Origin: Pseudoxanthomonas sp.
GTDB lineage: Bacteria > Pseudomonadota > Gammaproteobacteria > Xanthomonadales > Xanthomonadaceae
Length of the DNA stretch: 64,000 nt
Assembly: GCF_035999195.1 (NCBI RefSeq)
Contig: NZ_DASYGY010000007.1
Span: forward strand, 454,323-518,322
Direction of reading: 5' to 3'
Of the stretch, positions 49,513-57,941 are shown in pieces. The notes beneath the pieces were generated by a model that was not told where the DNA came from, made no database searches, and saw nothing but the letters and a program-made list of their open reading frames with translations. The translations under genes were made by a program, and so were the position numbers. The number at the start of each line of letters is the position of its first letter. The stretch's first letter is position 1.

Positions 49513-49666
49513 GGGTGTGGTTCCTGGTGAATGGTTGGTCGTTGGATTTCGCTGTCGCCTTCCAGGCGGTGCAACAATGGACTGCGGGTGGTCCGAACCG
49601 GCCGTCCCTGACCGGATAACCGCGGACCTTCAGGTCCGTCGGCATGGGTAACGCGTTTGAAGCAGA

Positions 49667-49694
49667 GGAACTCCCGCGCGGACGCGGGAGTTCC
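49667..49694 (-). other. strong hairpin between rpoA and rplQ
   Basis: A perfect 12-bp stem GGAACTCCCGCG / CGCGGGAGTTCC with a 4-base loop, 11 bases downstream of the rpoA stop on the minus strand. No T-run follows, so it may be a processing or stability element. A second, smaller hairpin (CGGACCT/AGGTCCG) lies further downstream in the same gap. Confidence 0.6.
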
Positions 49695-49705
49695 GTGTCG
49701 CATCA

Positions 49706-50704
49706 TCAGCCGAGCATGCCGTGCTGGGCGACACCGGCCGGCGGCCAGTTCTCCAGCTTCATGCCCAGGGACAGGCCGCGCTGCGCCAGGACTTCCTTGA
49801 TCTCGGTCAGCGACTTCTTGCCGAGGTTCGGGGTCTTGAGCAGTTCGACTTCCGTCTTCTGGATCAGGTCGCCGATGTAGTAGATGCTCTCGGCCTTCAG
49901 GCAGTTGGCCGAACGCACGGTCAGCTCCAGGTCGTCGATCGGGCGCAGCAGCACCGGATCCACGCCGCTGGCGGCCTGCTTCGGCGCGCCGCGGTCGCGG
50001 TGCGTGAAGTCACCGAACACCGACAGCTGGTCGCTGAGGATGTCGGCGGCGGTGCGCACGGCTTCCTCGGCATCGATCGTGCCGTTGGTCTCGATGTCCA
50101 GGACCAGCTTGTCCAGGTCGGTGCGCTGCTCGACGCGCGCGGCTTCCACCGCGTACGCGACGCGACGGACCGGCGAGAACGAGGCGTCCAGCACCAGGCG
50201 GCCGATCACGCGGGTTTCCTCGTCGGGACGACGGCGGGCAGCAGCCGGCTGGTAGCCGAAACCACGCTCGATCTTCAGGCGCATGTTCAGCGCCGTGTCC
50301 TTGGTCAGGTTGCAGATGACCAGTTCCGGGTTGAGGATTTCGACGTTGTGGTCGGTCTTGATGTCGCCGGCGGTCACCACGCCCGGGCCCTGCTTGGCCA
50401 GGCTCAGCGTGGAGGAGTCGCCGCTGTGGATGCGGATGGCCACATCCTTCAGGTTCAACAGCACTTCCAGCACGTCTTCCTGCATGCCTTCGATGGTGCT
50501 GTATTCGTGCAGCACGCCATCGATCTCGACTTCGGTGATCGCGAAGCCGGGGATCGACGACAGCAGCACGCGGCGCAACGCATTGCCGAGCGTATGGCCG
50601 TAACCACGCTCCAGCGGTTCGATGACCACTTTCGCGCGATTGCCGGTCAGGCGCTCGATCTGCGGGCCGCGGGGGCGCAGCACTTGCTGAGTAATACCCG
50701 TCAT
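49706..50704 (-). CDS. rpoA: DNA-directed RNA polymerase subunit alpha
   Basis: A 332-residue protein. The N-terminal domain (about 1-235) dimerises and starts polymerase assembly: RAKVVIEPLERGYGHTLGNALRR then VLLSSIPGFA. The C-terminal domain (about 250-325) binds UP elements and activators: LTVRSANCLKAESIYYIGDL and LLKTPNLGKKSLTEIKEVLA. It lies between rpsD and rplQ in the standard alpha operon order. Confidence 0.98.
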   Translation of the reverse strand: MTGITQQVLRPRGPQIERLTGNRAKVVIEPLERGYGHTLGNALRRVLLSSIPGFAITEVEIDGVLHEYSTIEGMQEDVLEVLLNLKDVAIRIHSGDSSTLSLAKQGPGVVTAGDIKTDHNVEILNPELVICNLTKDTALNMRLKIERGFGYQPAAARRRPDEETRVIGRLVLDASFSPVRRVAYAVEAARVEQRTDLDKLVLDIETNGTIDAEEAVRTAADILSDQLSVFGDFTHRDRGAPKQAASGVDPVLLRPIDDLELTVRSANCLKAESIYYIGDLIQKTEVELLKTPNLGKKSLTEIKEVLAQRGLSLGMKLENWPPAGVAQHGMLG

Positions 50705-50754
50705 GTTGCTTTGTCTCCTGCGGTCCCCCGGTCGCCCGGGGGTGCGTGAATGAA

Positions 50755-51384
50755 TTACTTCGAGTACAACTCGACGATCAGCGCTTCGTTGATGTCGGCG
50801 GGCAGGTCCGAACGCGCCGGAACTGCCTTGAACACGCCGCTGAACTTCTTGGCGTCGACTTCGACCCACGACGGGTTGAGGTCGAGCTGCTCGGCGACCG
50901 TCAGCGACTCCTGCACGCGGAGCTGCTTCTGGGCCTTCTCCGACAGCGCGATCGCGTCACCGGCCTTGACCTGGTAGGACGGCAGGTTGACCGGCTTGCC
51001 GTTGACCAGCACGCCACGGTGCGAGACCAGCTGGCGGGCGGCCGGACGGGTCACGGCGAAACCCATGCGGTAGATGACGTTGTCGAGACGGGTTTCCAGC
51101 AGCTGCAGCAGGTTCTCGCCGGTGTTGCCCTTCTTGGTCGAGGCCTTCTTGTAGTAGTTGCGGAACTGGCGCTCCAGCAGACCGTAGATACGCTTGACCT
51201 TCTGCTTCTCGCGCAGCTGGGTGGCGTAGTCGGACAGCTTGCCCTTGCGGGCGGTGGCGCCGTGCTGGCCGGGCTTCTGCTCCAGCTTGCACTTGGAGTC
51301 CAGCGCGCGGGCCGGGCTCTTGAGCGACAGGTCGGCGCCTTCACGGCGCGCGAGCTTACAGGTAGGACCGATATAACGAGCCAT
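50755..51384 (-). CDS. rpsD: 30S ribosomal protein S4
   Basis: A 209-residue protein and early assembler of the 30S subunit. It starts MARYIGPTCKLARREGADLS and carries an S4 RNA-binding domain (LDNVIYRMGFAVTRPAARQL then VSHRGVLVNG). In gamma-proteobacteria it is the autogenous repressor of the alpha operon. It lies 14 bases after rpsK and 50 bases before rpoA. Confidence 0.97.
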   Translation of the reverse strand: MARYIGPTCKLARREGADLSLKSPARALDSKCKLEQKPGQHGATARKGKLSDYATQLREKQKVKRIYGLLERQFRNYYKKASTKKGNTGENLLQLLETRLDNVIYRMGFAVTRPAARQLVSHRGVLVNGKPVNLPSYQVKAGDAIALSEKAQKQLRVQESLTVAEQLDLNPSWVEVDAKKFSGVFKAVPARSDLPADINEALIVELYSK

Positions 51385-51398
51385 TTCTTATCGCCCCC

Positions 51399-51791
51399 TT
51401 AGACGCGACGCTTTTTCGGCGGACGGCACCCGTTGTGCGGGATCGGCGTCACGTCGATGATGTTGGTGATCTTGTAGCCCACGTTGTTCAACGAACGCAC
51501 GGCCGACTCGCGACCCGGACCCGGGCCCTTGATGCGGACTTCCAGCGACTTCACGCCGTAGTCCAGGGCTGCACGGCCGGCCTTTTCGGCAGCGACCTGC
51601 GCCGCGAACGGCGTGGACTTGCGGGAACCGCGGAAACCGGCACCACCGGAGGTCGCCCACGAGAGCGCGTTGCCCTGGCGGTCGGTGATGGTGACGATGG
51701 TGTTGTTGAAAGAAGCGTGGACGTGGGCGACGCCGTCGGTGATGACGCGCTTGATCTTCTTCTTGACTTTGGCAGCTGCTGGCTTGGCCAT
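51399..51791 (-). CDS. rpsK: 30S ribosomal protein S11
   Basis: A 130-residue protein of the 30S platform. HVHASFNNTIVTITDRQGNA and the basic C-terminus DVTPIPHNGCRPPKKRRV are typical. It lies 12 bases after rpsM and 14 before rpsD. Confidence 0.97.
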   Translation of the reverse strand: MAKPAAAKVKKKIKRVITDGVAHVHASFNNTIVTITDRQGNALSWATSGGAGFRGSRKSTPFAAQVAAEKAGRAALDYGVKSLEVRIKGPGPGRESAVRSLNNVGYKITNIIDVTPIPHNGCRPPKKRRV

Positions 51792-51803
51792 GATGGTCGC
51801 CCC

Positions 51804-52160
51804 TTACTTCTTGATGGCTTTGCGCGGACCCTTGCGGGTGCGGGCATTGGTGCGGGTGCGCTGGCCACGCAGCGGCAGGCCGCGACGATGGCGCAGACCG
51901 CGGTAGCAACCCAGGTCCATCAGGCGCTTGATCGCGATGCCGACTTCACGGCGCAGGTCGCCCTCGACCACGTACTTGCCGACTTCGGCGCGCAGGCGCT
52001 CGACTTCCGGCTCCGACAGGTCGCGGATCTTGGTGGTCGAGGCGACGCCGGCGGCTTCGCAGACCTTCTTGGAACGGGTACGGCCAATGCCGTAGATGCT
52101 TTGCAAACCGACCCAGACATGCTTCTGGGCAGGCAGGTTGACACCTGCAATACGCGCCAT
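51804..52160 (-). CDS. rpsM: 30S ribosomal protein S13
   Basis: A 118-residue head protein that contacts tRNA. ARIAGVNLPAQKHVWVGLQ and the basic end GQRTRTNARTRKGPRKAIKK are conserved. The ATG giving MARIAGVN was used; an upstream GTG adds five residues not seen in the family. It is first in the alpha operon, after a 343-base spacer that lacks rpmJ. Confidence 0.97.
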   Translation of the reverse strand: MARIAGVNLPAQKHVWVGLQSIYGIGRTRSKKVCEAAGVASTTKIRDLSEPEVERLRAEVGKYVVEGDLRREVGIAIKRLMDLGCYRGLRHRRGLPLRGQRTRTNARTRKGPRKAIKK

Positions 52161-52503
52161 GACGCGGCTCTCCAACTGTGAGTATTGGCCCGTGTACGGT
52201 CATCCCGGGCGGGATTCGCGCAGACAGGCGGAGTGAACTGGAAATTCTAGCAAGATCCGGTGTTTACGGGAAGCCCGTGCCGGCAGAGCCGACTTCGGAC
52301 CGGCATGGGGAGTGTGCCCATGCTCCGGCGCCGGAACCTGCCTGGTGCCAAGCCGGGGTTTCCCCCCTGCCCTGCCCCGCCCGCGCTACTCTGGCGCAGG
52401 GACTGGCCGGTTCTCACCCCCGCACCGGATCGCTGCGGGGGCCGCCCATCTAAGTCAGCCGGCCCTGAAGGCCGGACTGGTGCGGGAAGCCCGCGATTAT
52501 ACC
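52161..52503 (-). promoter_or_regulatory. spacer between secY and rpsM with -10 box, no rpmJ
   Basis: This 343-base gap is where rpmJ (L36) usually lies; no frame resembling its short Cys-containing sequence is visible on either strand. On the minus strand TATAAT begins right after the secY stop (52501 down to 52496) but the -35 position reads GGTCTT, a weak match. Two hairpins follow: GCGGG-3 bases-CCCGC and CCGGCC-5 bases-GGCCGG. The stretch probably holds an alpha operon promoter and leader, possibly the S4 target. Confidence 0.45.
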
Positions 52504-53865
52504 TCAGCCACGGGGGGCAAGACCGCCCCGCGAACCGCCCTTCAGATTCGCCTTCTTCAACAGGCTCTCGTACTGGTGGGACATCAGATGCGCCTGGATC
52601 TGCGCGATGAAGTCCATCACCACCACCACCACGATCAGCAGCGAGGTGCCGCCGAAGTAGAACGAGGTGCCCAGCTGGGTGCGCATCACTTCCGGCAACA
52701 GGCAGACCGCAACCAGGTACATCGAGCCGATCGCGGTCAGTCGCGTCAGCACGCCGTCGACGTAGTCGGCGGTGGCCTTGCCGGGACGGATGCCCGGGAT
52801 CAGCGCACCGGACTTCTTCAGGTTCTCAGCGGTTTCCTGCGAGTTGAACACCAGCGCCGTGTAGAAGAACGCGAAGCCGATGATCATCGCAGCGAACACG
52901 ATCATGTGCAGCGGCTCACCCGGCGCCAGCGCATTGGAGATGCGCTGCAGCCACGTGGTCGCGCCGCTGTTCTGGCCGGACCACATCGCCAGCGTGGCCG
53001 GGAAGGCCAGGATGCTGGAGGCGAAGATCGGCGGAATGACGCCGGCCATGTTGAGCTTGAGCGGCAGGAACGACGTCTGGTTCATGTACGCGTTGCGACC
53101 GCCCTGGCGGCGTGCGTAGTTCACCGTGATCCGTCGCTGCCCGCGTTCCACGAACACCACCAGGAACGTGAAGCCCAGCACCACCACCGCGATCACCAGC
53201 AGCGAGATGAAGCTCAGCGTACCGTCGCGGAAGGCACCGACGGTCTGGATGACCGCGCCCGGCAGGCCCGCCACGATGCCCGCGAAGATGATCAGCGAGA
53301 CGCCGTTGCCGATGCCGCGCTCGGTGACCTGCTCGCCGATCCACATCAGGAAGATGGTACCGGCGGTCAGCGCCACCACCGCGGTCAGCACGAAGCCCAT
53401 GCCCGGGGCGTACACCACCGGCATGCCGCCCGGCGCGACCTGGTTCTGCAGCGCGGTCGCGATGCTGCCGCCCTGCACGATCGCCAGCAGCACGGCGCCG
53501 ATGCGCGAGTACTGGGTGATCTTGCGGCGACCGGACTCGCCTTCCTTCTGCAGCGCCTTCAGGCTGGGGAAGATGTGCACGCCCAACTGCATCACGATCG
53601 AGGCCGAGATGTAGGGCATGACGTTCAGCGCGAAGATGCTGAAACGGTGCAGGGCGCCGCCCGAGAACATGTTGAACATGTCCACGATGCCGCCGCCCTG
53701 CGCCTGCATCATCGCAAGCATGGCATCGGGATTGACGCCCGGGACCGGGATGAAGCAGCCGATCCGGTAGACGATCAGCGCACCCAGCACGAACAGCAGG
53801 CGCTGGCGGAGTTCGGTGAACTTGCCTGCGCCTGCCAGCGCACCGGCGGCATTACCCTGCGCCAT
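52504..53865 (-). CDS. secY: preprotein translocase subunit SecY
   Basis: A 453-residue inner-membrane protein with ten helices, the channel of Sec export. Landmarks are LRQRLLFVLGALIVYRIGCF at the first helix, the cytosolic loop ARRQGGRNAYMNQTSFLPLK and GIRPGKATADYVDGVLTRLT. The ATG giving MAQGNAAGALAG was used. It ends the spc operon, 7 bases after rplO. Confidence 0.97.
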   Translation of the reverse strand: MAQGNAAGALAGAGKFTELRQRLLFVLGALIVYRIGCFIPVPGVNPDAMLAMMQAQGGGIVDMFNMFSGGALHRFSIFALNVMPYISASIVMQLGVHIFPSLKALQKEGESGRRKITQYSRIGAVLLAIVQGGSIATALQNQVAPGGMPVVYAPGMGFVLTAVVALTAGTIFLMWIGEQVTERGIGNGVSLIIFAGIVAGLPGAVIQTVGAFRDGTLSFISLLVIAVVVLGFTFLVVFVERGQRRITVNYARRQGGRNAYMNQTSFLPLKLNMAGVIPPIFASSILAFPATLAMWSGQNSGATTWLQRISNALAPGEPLHMIVFAAMIIGFAFFYTALVFNSQETAENLKKSGALIPGIRPGKATADYVDGVLTRLTAIGSMYLVAVCLLPEVMRTQLGTSFYFGGTSLLIVVVVVMDFIAQIQAHLMSHQYESLLKKANLKGGSRGGLAPRG

Positions 53866-53872
53866 GCGTCCG

Positions 53873-54310
53873 TTACTCCTGCACGCTGCCGCCGGCAGCC
53901 TCGATGGCGGCCTTGGCACCGGCCGTGGCGGCCACGCCCTTCAGCACGAACTTCTTGGTCAGCTCGCCCTTCTTGACGATCTTGGCGCGCTTGGCGGTGC
54001 TGGGCACCAGCTTGGCGGCACGCAGCGCGGCGAAGTCTATCTCGCCGGCTTCCAGCTTCTCCAGCTGGTACGACAGCACTTCGGCGCAATCCAGCTTGAG
54101 CTTGGAGCGGAAACCGACCTTCGGCAGACGCTTGATCAGCGGCATCTGGCCGCCTTCGAACTTCGCCTTGATCTTGCCCTTGCCGGCGCGCGCGAACGAA
54201 CCCTTGTGGCCGCGACCGGCGGTCTTGCCCAGGCCGGAACCGATACCGCGACCGACGCGGGTGCGTTCGGTACGGGCGCCGTCGGCGGGCTTCAGTGTGT
54301 TGAGACGCAT
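53873..54310 (-). CDS. rplO: 50S ribosomal protein L15
   Basis: A 145-residue late 50S assembly protein. MRLNTLKPADGARTERTRVG then RGIGSGLGKTAGRGHKG is the hallmark. It lies 5 bases after rpmD and 7 before secY. Confidence 0.97.
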   Translation of the reverse strand: MRLNTLKPADGARTERTRVGRGIGSGLGKTAGRGHKGSFARAGKGKIKAKFEGGQMPLIKRLPKVGFRSKLKLDCAEVLSYQLEKLEAGEIDFAALRAAKLVPSTAKRAKIVKKGELTKKFVLKGVAATAGAKAAIEAAGGSVQE

Positions 54311-54315
54311 GTTGA

Positions 54316-54507
54316 TTACTCCTCGACCTTGACGAGGTAGTGGACCTTGGCGATCAGACCGCGCACCTGCGGGCTGTCCTTCAGTTCACGCACATCGTTG
54401 AGCTTGTTCAGGCCCAGCGCCTTCACCGACAGGCGGTGGCGCGACTGGGAACCACGCAGGCCGCGCACCAGGCGCACCTTGACGGTCTTGTTGGACTCGT
54501 TAGCCAT
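54316..54507 (-). CDS. rpmD: 50S ribosomal protein L30
   Basis: A 63-residue protein: VRLVRGLRGSQSRHRLSVKA then LGLNKLNDVRE is conserved. It overlaps the end of rpsE by 8 bases, so their translation is coupled. Confidence 0.96.
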   Translation of the reverse strand: MANESNKTVKVRLVRGLRGSQSRHRLSVKALGLNKLNDVRELKDSPQVRGLIAKVHYLVKVEE

Positions 54508-55042
54508 TGAGGAGTTCCTCCACCTTCTTGCCGCGCTTGGCCGCGATGCGCGAGGGCGACTGCATGTCGCTCAGGCCCTTCAGCGTGGCGCGTACCAGGT
54601 TGATCGGGTTGCGCGAGCCGACGGCCTTGGCCAGCACGTTCTTCACGCCGACCGCTTCCAGCACGGCACGCATGGCGCCGCCGGCGATCACGCCGGTACC
54701 TTCCGAGGCCGGCTGCATGAACACGCGCGCCGCGCCGTGGCCGGCCTTCACCGGGTGCCACAACGTACCGTTGTTCAGGTCGACGTTGAGCATGCCCTTG
54801 CGGGCGTATTCCATCGACTTCTGGATGGCGACCGGCACTTCGCGGGCCTTGCCGTAGCCGAAACCGATCTTGCCGTTGCCGTCGCCCACCACCGTCAGTG
54901 CGGTGAAGGTGAACTGGCGGCCGCCCTTGACGGTCTTGCTGACGCGGTTGACCGCGACCAGCTTCTCGATCATGCCATCGTCGACTTTCTCTTCGCGGTT
55001 GCGGTCGCGATCGCGGCCCCGCGGCTGACGTTCTTCTGCCAT
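54500..55042 (-). CDS. rpsE: 30S ribosomal protein S5
   Basis: A 180-residue protein needed for decoding accuracy. VKGGRQFTFTALTVVGDGNG then KIGFGYGKAREVP and IAGGAMRAVLEAVGVKNVLA are typical. An N-terminal Arg/Glu/Asp-rich tail is longer than in E. coli. It is preceded by a 156-base gap with a hairpin and overlaps rpmD. Confidence 0.97.
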   Translation of the reverse strand: MAEERQPRGRDRDRNREEKVDDGMIEKLVAVNRVSKTVKGGRQFTFTALTVVGDGNGKIGFGYGKAREVPVAIQKSMEYARKGMLNVDLNNGTLWHPVKAGHGAARVFMQPASEGTGVIAGGAMRAVLEAVGVKNVLAKAVGSRNPINLVRATLKGLSDMQSPSRIAAKRGKKVEELLNG

Positions 55043-55167
55043 TGCTTGGATTCCTTGATTGATGAGGTATGTACGGCTTGGCCGCTTATGGTTGTGGTGT
55101 GGAGCGGTGACGCAACGATCGATGCAGAAGAGCGATCGCGCCCGGCGCAGCCCGCGCCGGCAGGACA

Positions 55168-55191
55168 GGGCATGGAGTCTCCTCCATGCCC
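55168..55191 (-). other. hairpin between rplR and rpsE
   Basis: A perfect 10-bp stem GGGCATGGAG / CTCCATGCCC with a 4-base loop, 7 bases after the rplR stop codon. There is no T-run. It lies in an unusually long 156-base intergenic gap of the spc operon. Confidence 0.55.
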
Positions 55192-55198
55192 TTCAGGA

Positions 55199-55555
55199 TT
55201 AGAACTGCAGGCCGCCTTCGCGGGCCGCGTCGGCCAGGGCCTTGATGCGGCCGTGGTAACGGTAGCCCGAGCGGTCGAACGCGACCTTCTCGATGCCCGC
55301 AGCCTTGGCGCGTTCGGCGATGACCTTGCCCACGCGGGCCGCGGCGTCGCTGTTCTTGCCATTCTTCAGGCCGTCGTTGACGTCCGCCTGCAGGGTATTG
55401 GCGGAGGCGATGACCTTGGCGCCGTCGGCGGTGAACAGCTGGGCGTAGATGTGCTGGCCGGTGCGCAGCACCGACAGGCGGGGCACGCCGAGCTCGCGGA
55501 TGTGCGCGCGGGTCGACTTGGCGCGACGCAGACGGGCGGTGTTCTTGATGCTCAT
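55199..55555 (-). CDS. rplR: 50S ribosomal protein L18
   Basis: A 118-residue 5S rRNA-binding protein: RAHIRELGVPRLSVLRTGQH then IYAQL and IEKVAFDRSGYRYHGRIKAL are conserved. It lies 29 bases after rplF. Confidence 0.97.
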   Translation of the reverse strand: MSIKNTARLRRAKSTRAHIRELGVPRLSVLRTGQHIYAQLFTADGAKVIASANTLQADVNDGLKNGKNSDAAARVGKVIAERAKAAGIEKVAFDRSGYRYHGRIKALADAAREGGLQF

Positions 55556-55584
55556 GATCTGGTTCCTCGAAGCCGAAAGCCCGG

Positions 55585-56112
55585 TTAGGCCTTCTTCGCT
55601 TCCTTGCGGATGATGGTTTCGTCGGAGTACTTCACGCCCTTGCCCTTGTAGGGCTCCGGCGGACGGAAACCGCGGATCTTGGCGGCGACTTCACCAACGC
55701 GCTGCTTGTCGGCGCCCTGCACCAGGATTTCGGTCTGGGTCGGGGTGGCGATGGTGATGCCTTCCGGCGTCTTGAACAGGATCGGATGGGAGAAACCCAG
55801 CGACAGGTTCAGGTCCTTGCCCTGCATCGCGGCGCGGTAACCCACGCCCACCAGCTCGAGCTTGCGCTCGAAACCCTCCGACACGCCCTTGACCATGTTG
55901 GCCAGGATCGCGCGAATGGTGCCGGTGATGGCGTCGTCGGCCGGGGTGGCCGGCGACAGGTTCACCGTACCGTTGTCGACGTTCAGTTCGACGCCGGCCG
56001 GCTTGGCGATGGACAGGGTGCCCTTCGGGCCCTTGACGTTGAGGGTTTCACCCTGGGCATTCAGTTCGACGCCCTTCGGGAGATTGATCGGCTTCTTGGC
56101 TACGCGGGACAT
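55585..56112 (-). CDS. rplF: 50S ribosomal protein L6
   Basis: A 175-residue protein near the factor-binding site: MSRVAKKPINLPKGVEL at the start and GVKYSDETIIRKEAKKA at the end are typical. The frame extends 24 codons upstream into the rpsH end, but the ATG 16 bases after rpsH fits family length. Confidence 0.97.
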   Translation of the reverse strand: MSRVAKKPINLPKGVELNAQGETLNVKGPKGTLSIAKPAGVELNVDNGTVNLSPATPADDAITGTIRAILANMVKGVSEGFERKLELVGVGYRAAMQGKDLNLSLGFSHPILFKTPEGITIATPTQTEILVQGADKQRVGEVAAKIRGFRPPEPYKGKGVKYSDETIIRKEAKKA

Positions 56113-56128
56113 GTCTGGGCTCCTTCGC

Positions 56129-56527
56129 TTAGGCCACGAAGCACAGGACTTCACCACCCACGCCGGCCGCACGGGCCTGCGCATCGGTCATGATGCCCTT
56201 CGAGGTGGAGATGATGGCGACGCCGAGGCCACCGAGGACCTTGGGCAGTTCAGCCTTGCCACGGTACTGGCGCAGACCCGAACGGGACACGCGGCTCAGC
56301 TTCTCGATGACGGGCTTGCCTTCGAAGTACTTCAGGACGATTTCGAGCTCGGCCTTGTTGTTCTCGGTCTTCGTCACGCGGACGTCGCCGATGTAGCCTT
56401 CCGCCTTGAGGACGTTGGCGATCGAGGTCTTGATCTTGGAGGACGGCATCTTCACCGTCGGCTTGCCCACAGCGGCGGCATTGCGAATGCGCACCAGCAT
56501 GTCGGCGATGGGATCAGTCATGCTCAT
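56129..56527 (-). CDS. rpsH: 30S ribosomal protein S8
   Basis: A 132-residue primary 16S-binding protein; in E. coli S8 also represses the spc operon. MSMTDPIADMLVRIRNA and the end GVGGEVLCFVA match xanthomonad S8. A second ATG two codons later is possible; the longer form has the usual xanthomonad length. It follows rpsN after a 204-base gap with a hairpin. Confidence 0.97.
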   Translation of the reverse strand: MSMTDPIADMLVRIRNAAAVGKPTVKMPSSKIKTSIANVLKAEGYIGDVRVTKTENNKAELEIVLKYFEGKPVIEKLSRVSRSGLRQYRGKAELPKVLGGLGVAIISTSKGIMTDAQARAAGVGGEVLCFVA

Positions 56528-56661
56528 GAGAGTCTGCCTTATGAGTAGCACCGATATCCGCTTTCGCGAAAATCTCGTGTTGTCCCTGGAAACCCCCAGG
56601 CGGGCGGCCGGTTCACCAGCCCTCCCCTGGCCGAGCCACGGGAGCCAAACATTGTACAACA

Positions 56662-56687
56662 ACAAGTCCGGCATGTGCCGGACTTGT
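56662..56687 (-). other. hairpin between rpsN and rpsH
   Basis: A perfect 11-bp stem ACAAGTCCGGC / GCCGGACTTGT with a 4-base loop in the 204-base rpsN-rpsH gap. On the minus strand it is followed by TGTTGTACAATGTTTGG, which is T-rich but not a run, so termination may be partial. Confidence 0.6.
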
Positions 56688-56731
56688 CCTTGAAACCGCA
56701 GGGGAGCCCCTGAGGGCGCCCGCTGGCATCC

Positions 56732-57037
56732 TTACCAGCTAGCCTTGCGCAGGCCGGGAACGTCGCCGTTCATGGTGGCCTTGCGCAGCATGTTGCGACC
56801 TAGGCCGAACTTGCGGTACACGCCACGCGAACGACCGGACAGCTCGCAGCGGTTGCGCTGACGGCTCGGCGAGGAGTCGCGCGGCAGCTTCTGCAGCTTG
56901 ACCACCGCGTCCGCCTTCTCTTCGTACGAAGCGTTCTGGCTGGAGATGATCTTCTTCAGCGCGTCGCGCTTGGCGGCGTACTGCTTGGCCAGCTTTTCCC
57001 GCTTGATGTCGCGGTTGACCATCGAGGTCTTTGCCAT
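56732..57037 (-). CDS. rpsN: 30S ribosomal protein S14 (zinc-independent form)
   Basis: A 101-residue protein: MAKTSMVNRDIKREKLAKQY at the start and MNGDVPGLRKASW at the end. It has the long form without CxxC zinc pairs. It lies 20 bases after rplE and 204 bases before rpsH. Confidence 0.97.
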   Translation of the reverse strand: MAKTSMVNRDIKREKLAKQYAAKRDALKKIISSQNASYEEKADAVVKLQKLPRDSSPSRQRNRCELSGRSRGVYRKFGLGRNMLRKATMNGDVPGLRKASW

Positions 57038-57057
57038 GATGTCGTTTTCCTAGCGAA

Positions 57058-57600
57058 TCAGTTGCGGAACGGGAACTTGAACGCTTCGAGCAGCGCCTTG
57101 GCTTCGGCGTCGTTCTTGGCGGTCGTCGTGATGGCGATATCCATGCCGCGGATCGCGTCGACGGCGTCGAAGTCGATTTCCGGGAAGATGATCTGTTCCT
57201 TCACGCCCATGTTGTAGTTGCCGCGACCGTCGAACGAACGGCCGGACACGCCACGGAAGTCGCGGACGCGCGGCAGCGAGATGCTGATCAGGCGGTCCAG
57301 GAATTCGTACATCTTGGCGCGACGCAGGGTCACCTTGCAGCCGATCGGCCAGCCGTCGCGGATCTTGAACGAAGCCACCGATACGCGGGACTTGGTCGTG
57401 ATCGGCTTCTGGCCGGTGATCTTGGCCAGGTCGGCCACGGCGTTTTCCAAGATCTTCTTGTTGGTCGCCGCTTCACCCACACCCATGTTGATGGTGATCT
57501 TGGTGATCTTCGGCACTTCCATCGGATTGGTGTAGCCGAACTTCTTCATCAGAGCCGGCGCCACTTCTTCCTTGTAGATTTTTTCGAGACGAGTGGTCAT
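57058..57600 (-). CDS. rplE: 50S ribosomal protein L5
   Basis: A 180-residue 5S-binding protein in the central protuberance. FGYTNPMEVPKITKITINMG then VGEA and RDFRGVSGRSFDGRGNYNMG are conserved. It lies 8 bases after rplX. Confidence 0.97.
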   Translation of the reverse strand: MTTRLEKIYKEEVAPALMKKFGYTNPMEVPKITKITINMGVGEAATNKKILENAVADLAKITGQKPITTKSRVSVASFKIRDGWPIGCKVTLRRAKMYEFLDRLISISLPRVRDFRGVSGRSFDGRGNYNMGVKEQIIFPEIDFDAVDAIRGMDIAITTTAKNDAEAKALLEAFKFPFRN

Positions 57601-57608
57601 GTCATTCC

Positions 57609-57926
57609 TCAGGCGTCGAGCGCCTCACCGCTGGAGCGGAACACACGCAGTTTGCGTCCATCCTCCAGCACCTTGAAACCGATACGCTCGCCCTTGCCCG
57701 TTGCCGGGTTGAACAGCGCGACATTGGAAATGTGGATCGAGCGCTCGCTCTCCACCACGCCACCCGCGATACCGGCCTGCGGGTTCGGCTTGGTGTGGCG
57801 CTTGACGACATTGACGTTGGAGACGACCACGCGATCGCCGTCCACGCGCACCACGTCGCCCTTCTTGCCCTTGTCCTTGCCGGCGGTGACGACGACCTGG
57901 TCGCCCTTCTTGATACGGTTAGCCAT
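57609..57926 (-). CDS. rplX: 50S ribosomal protein L24
   Basis: A 105-residue assembly initiator with a KOW motif: MANRIKKGDQVVVTAGKDKG then KKGDVVRV. It lies 15 bases after rplN and 8 before rplE, at the head of the spc gene order. Confidence 0.97.
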   Translation of the reverse strand: MANRIKKGDQVVVTAGKDKGKKGDVVRVDGDRVVVSNVNVVKRHTKPNPQAGIAGGVVESERSIHISNVALFNPATGKGERIGFKVLEDGRKLRVFRSSGEALDA

Positions 57927-57941
57927 TTGTATGTCCTCCGC

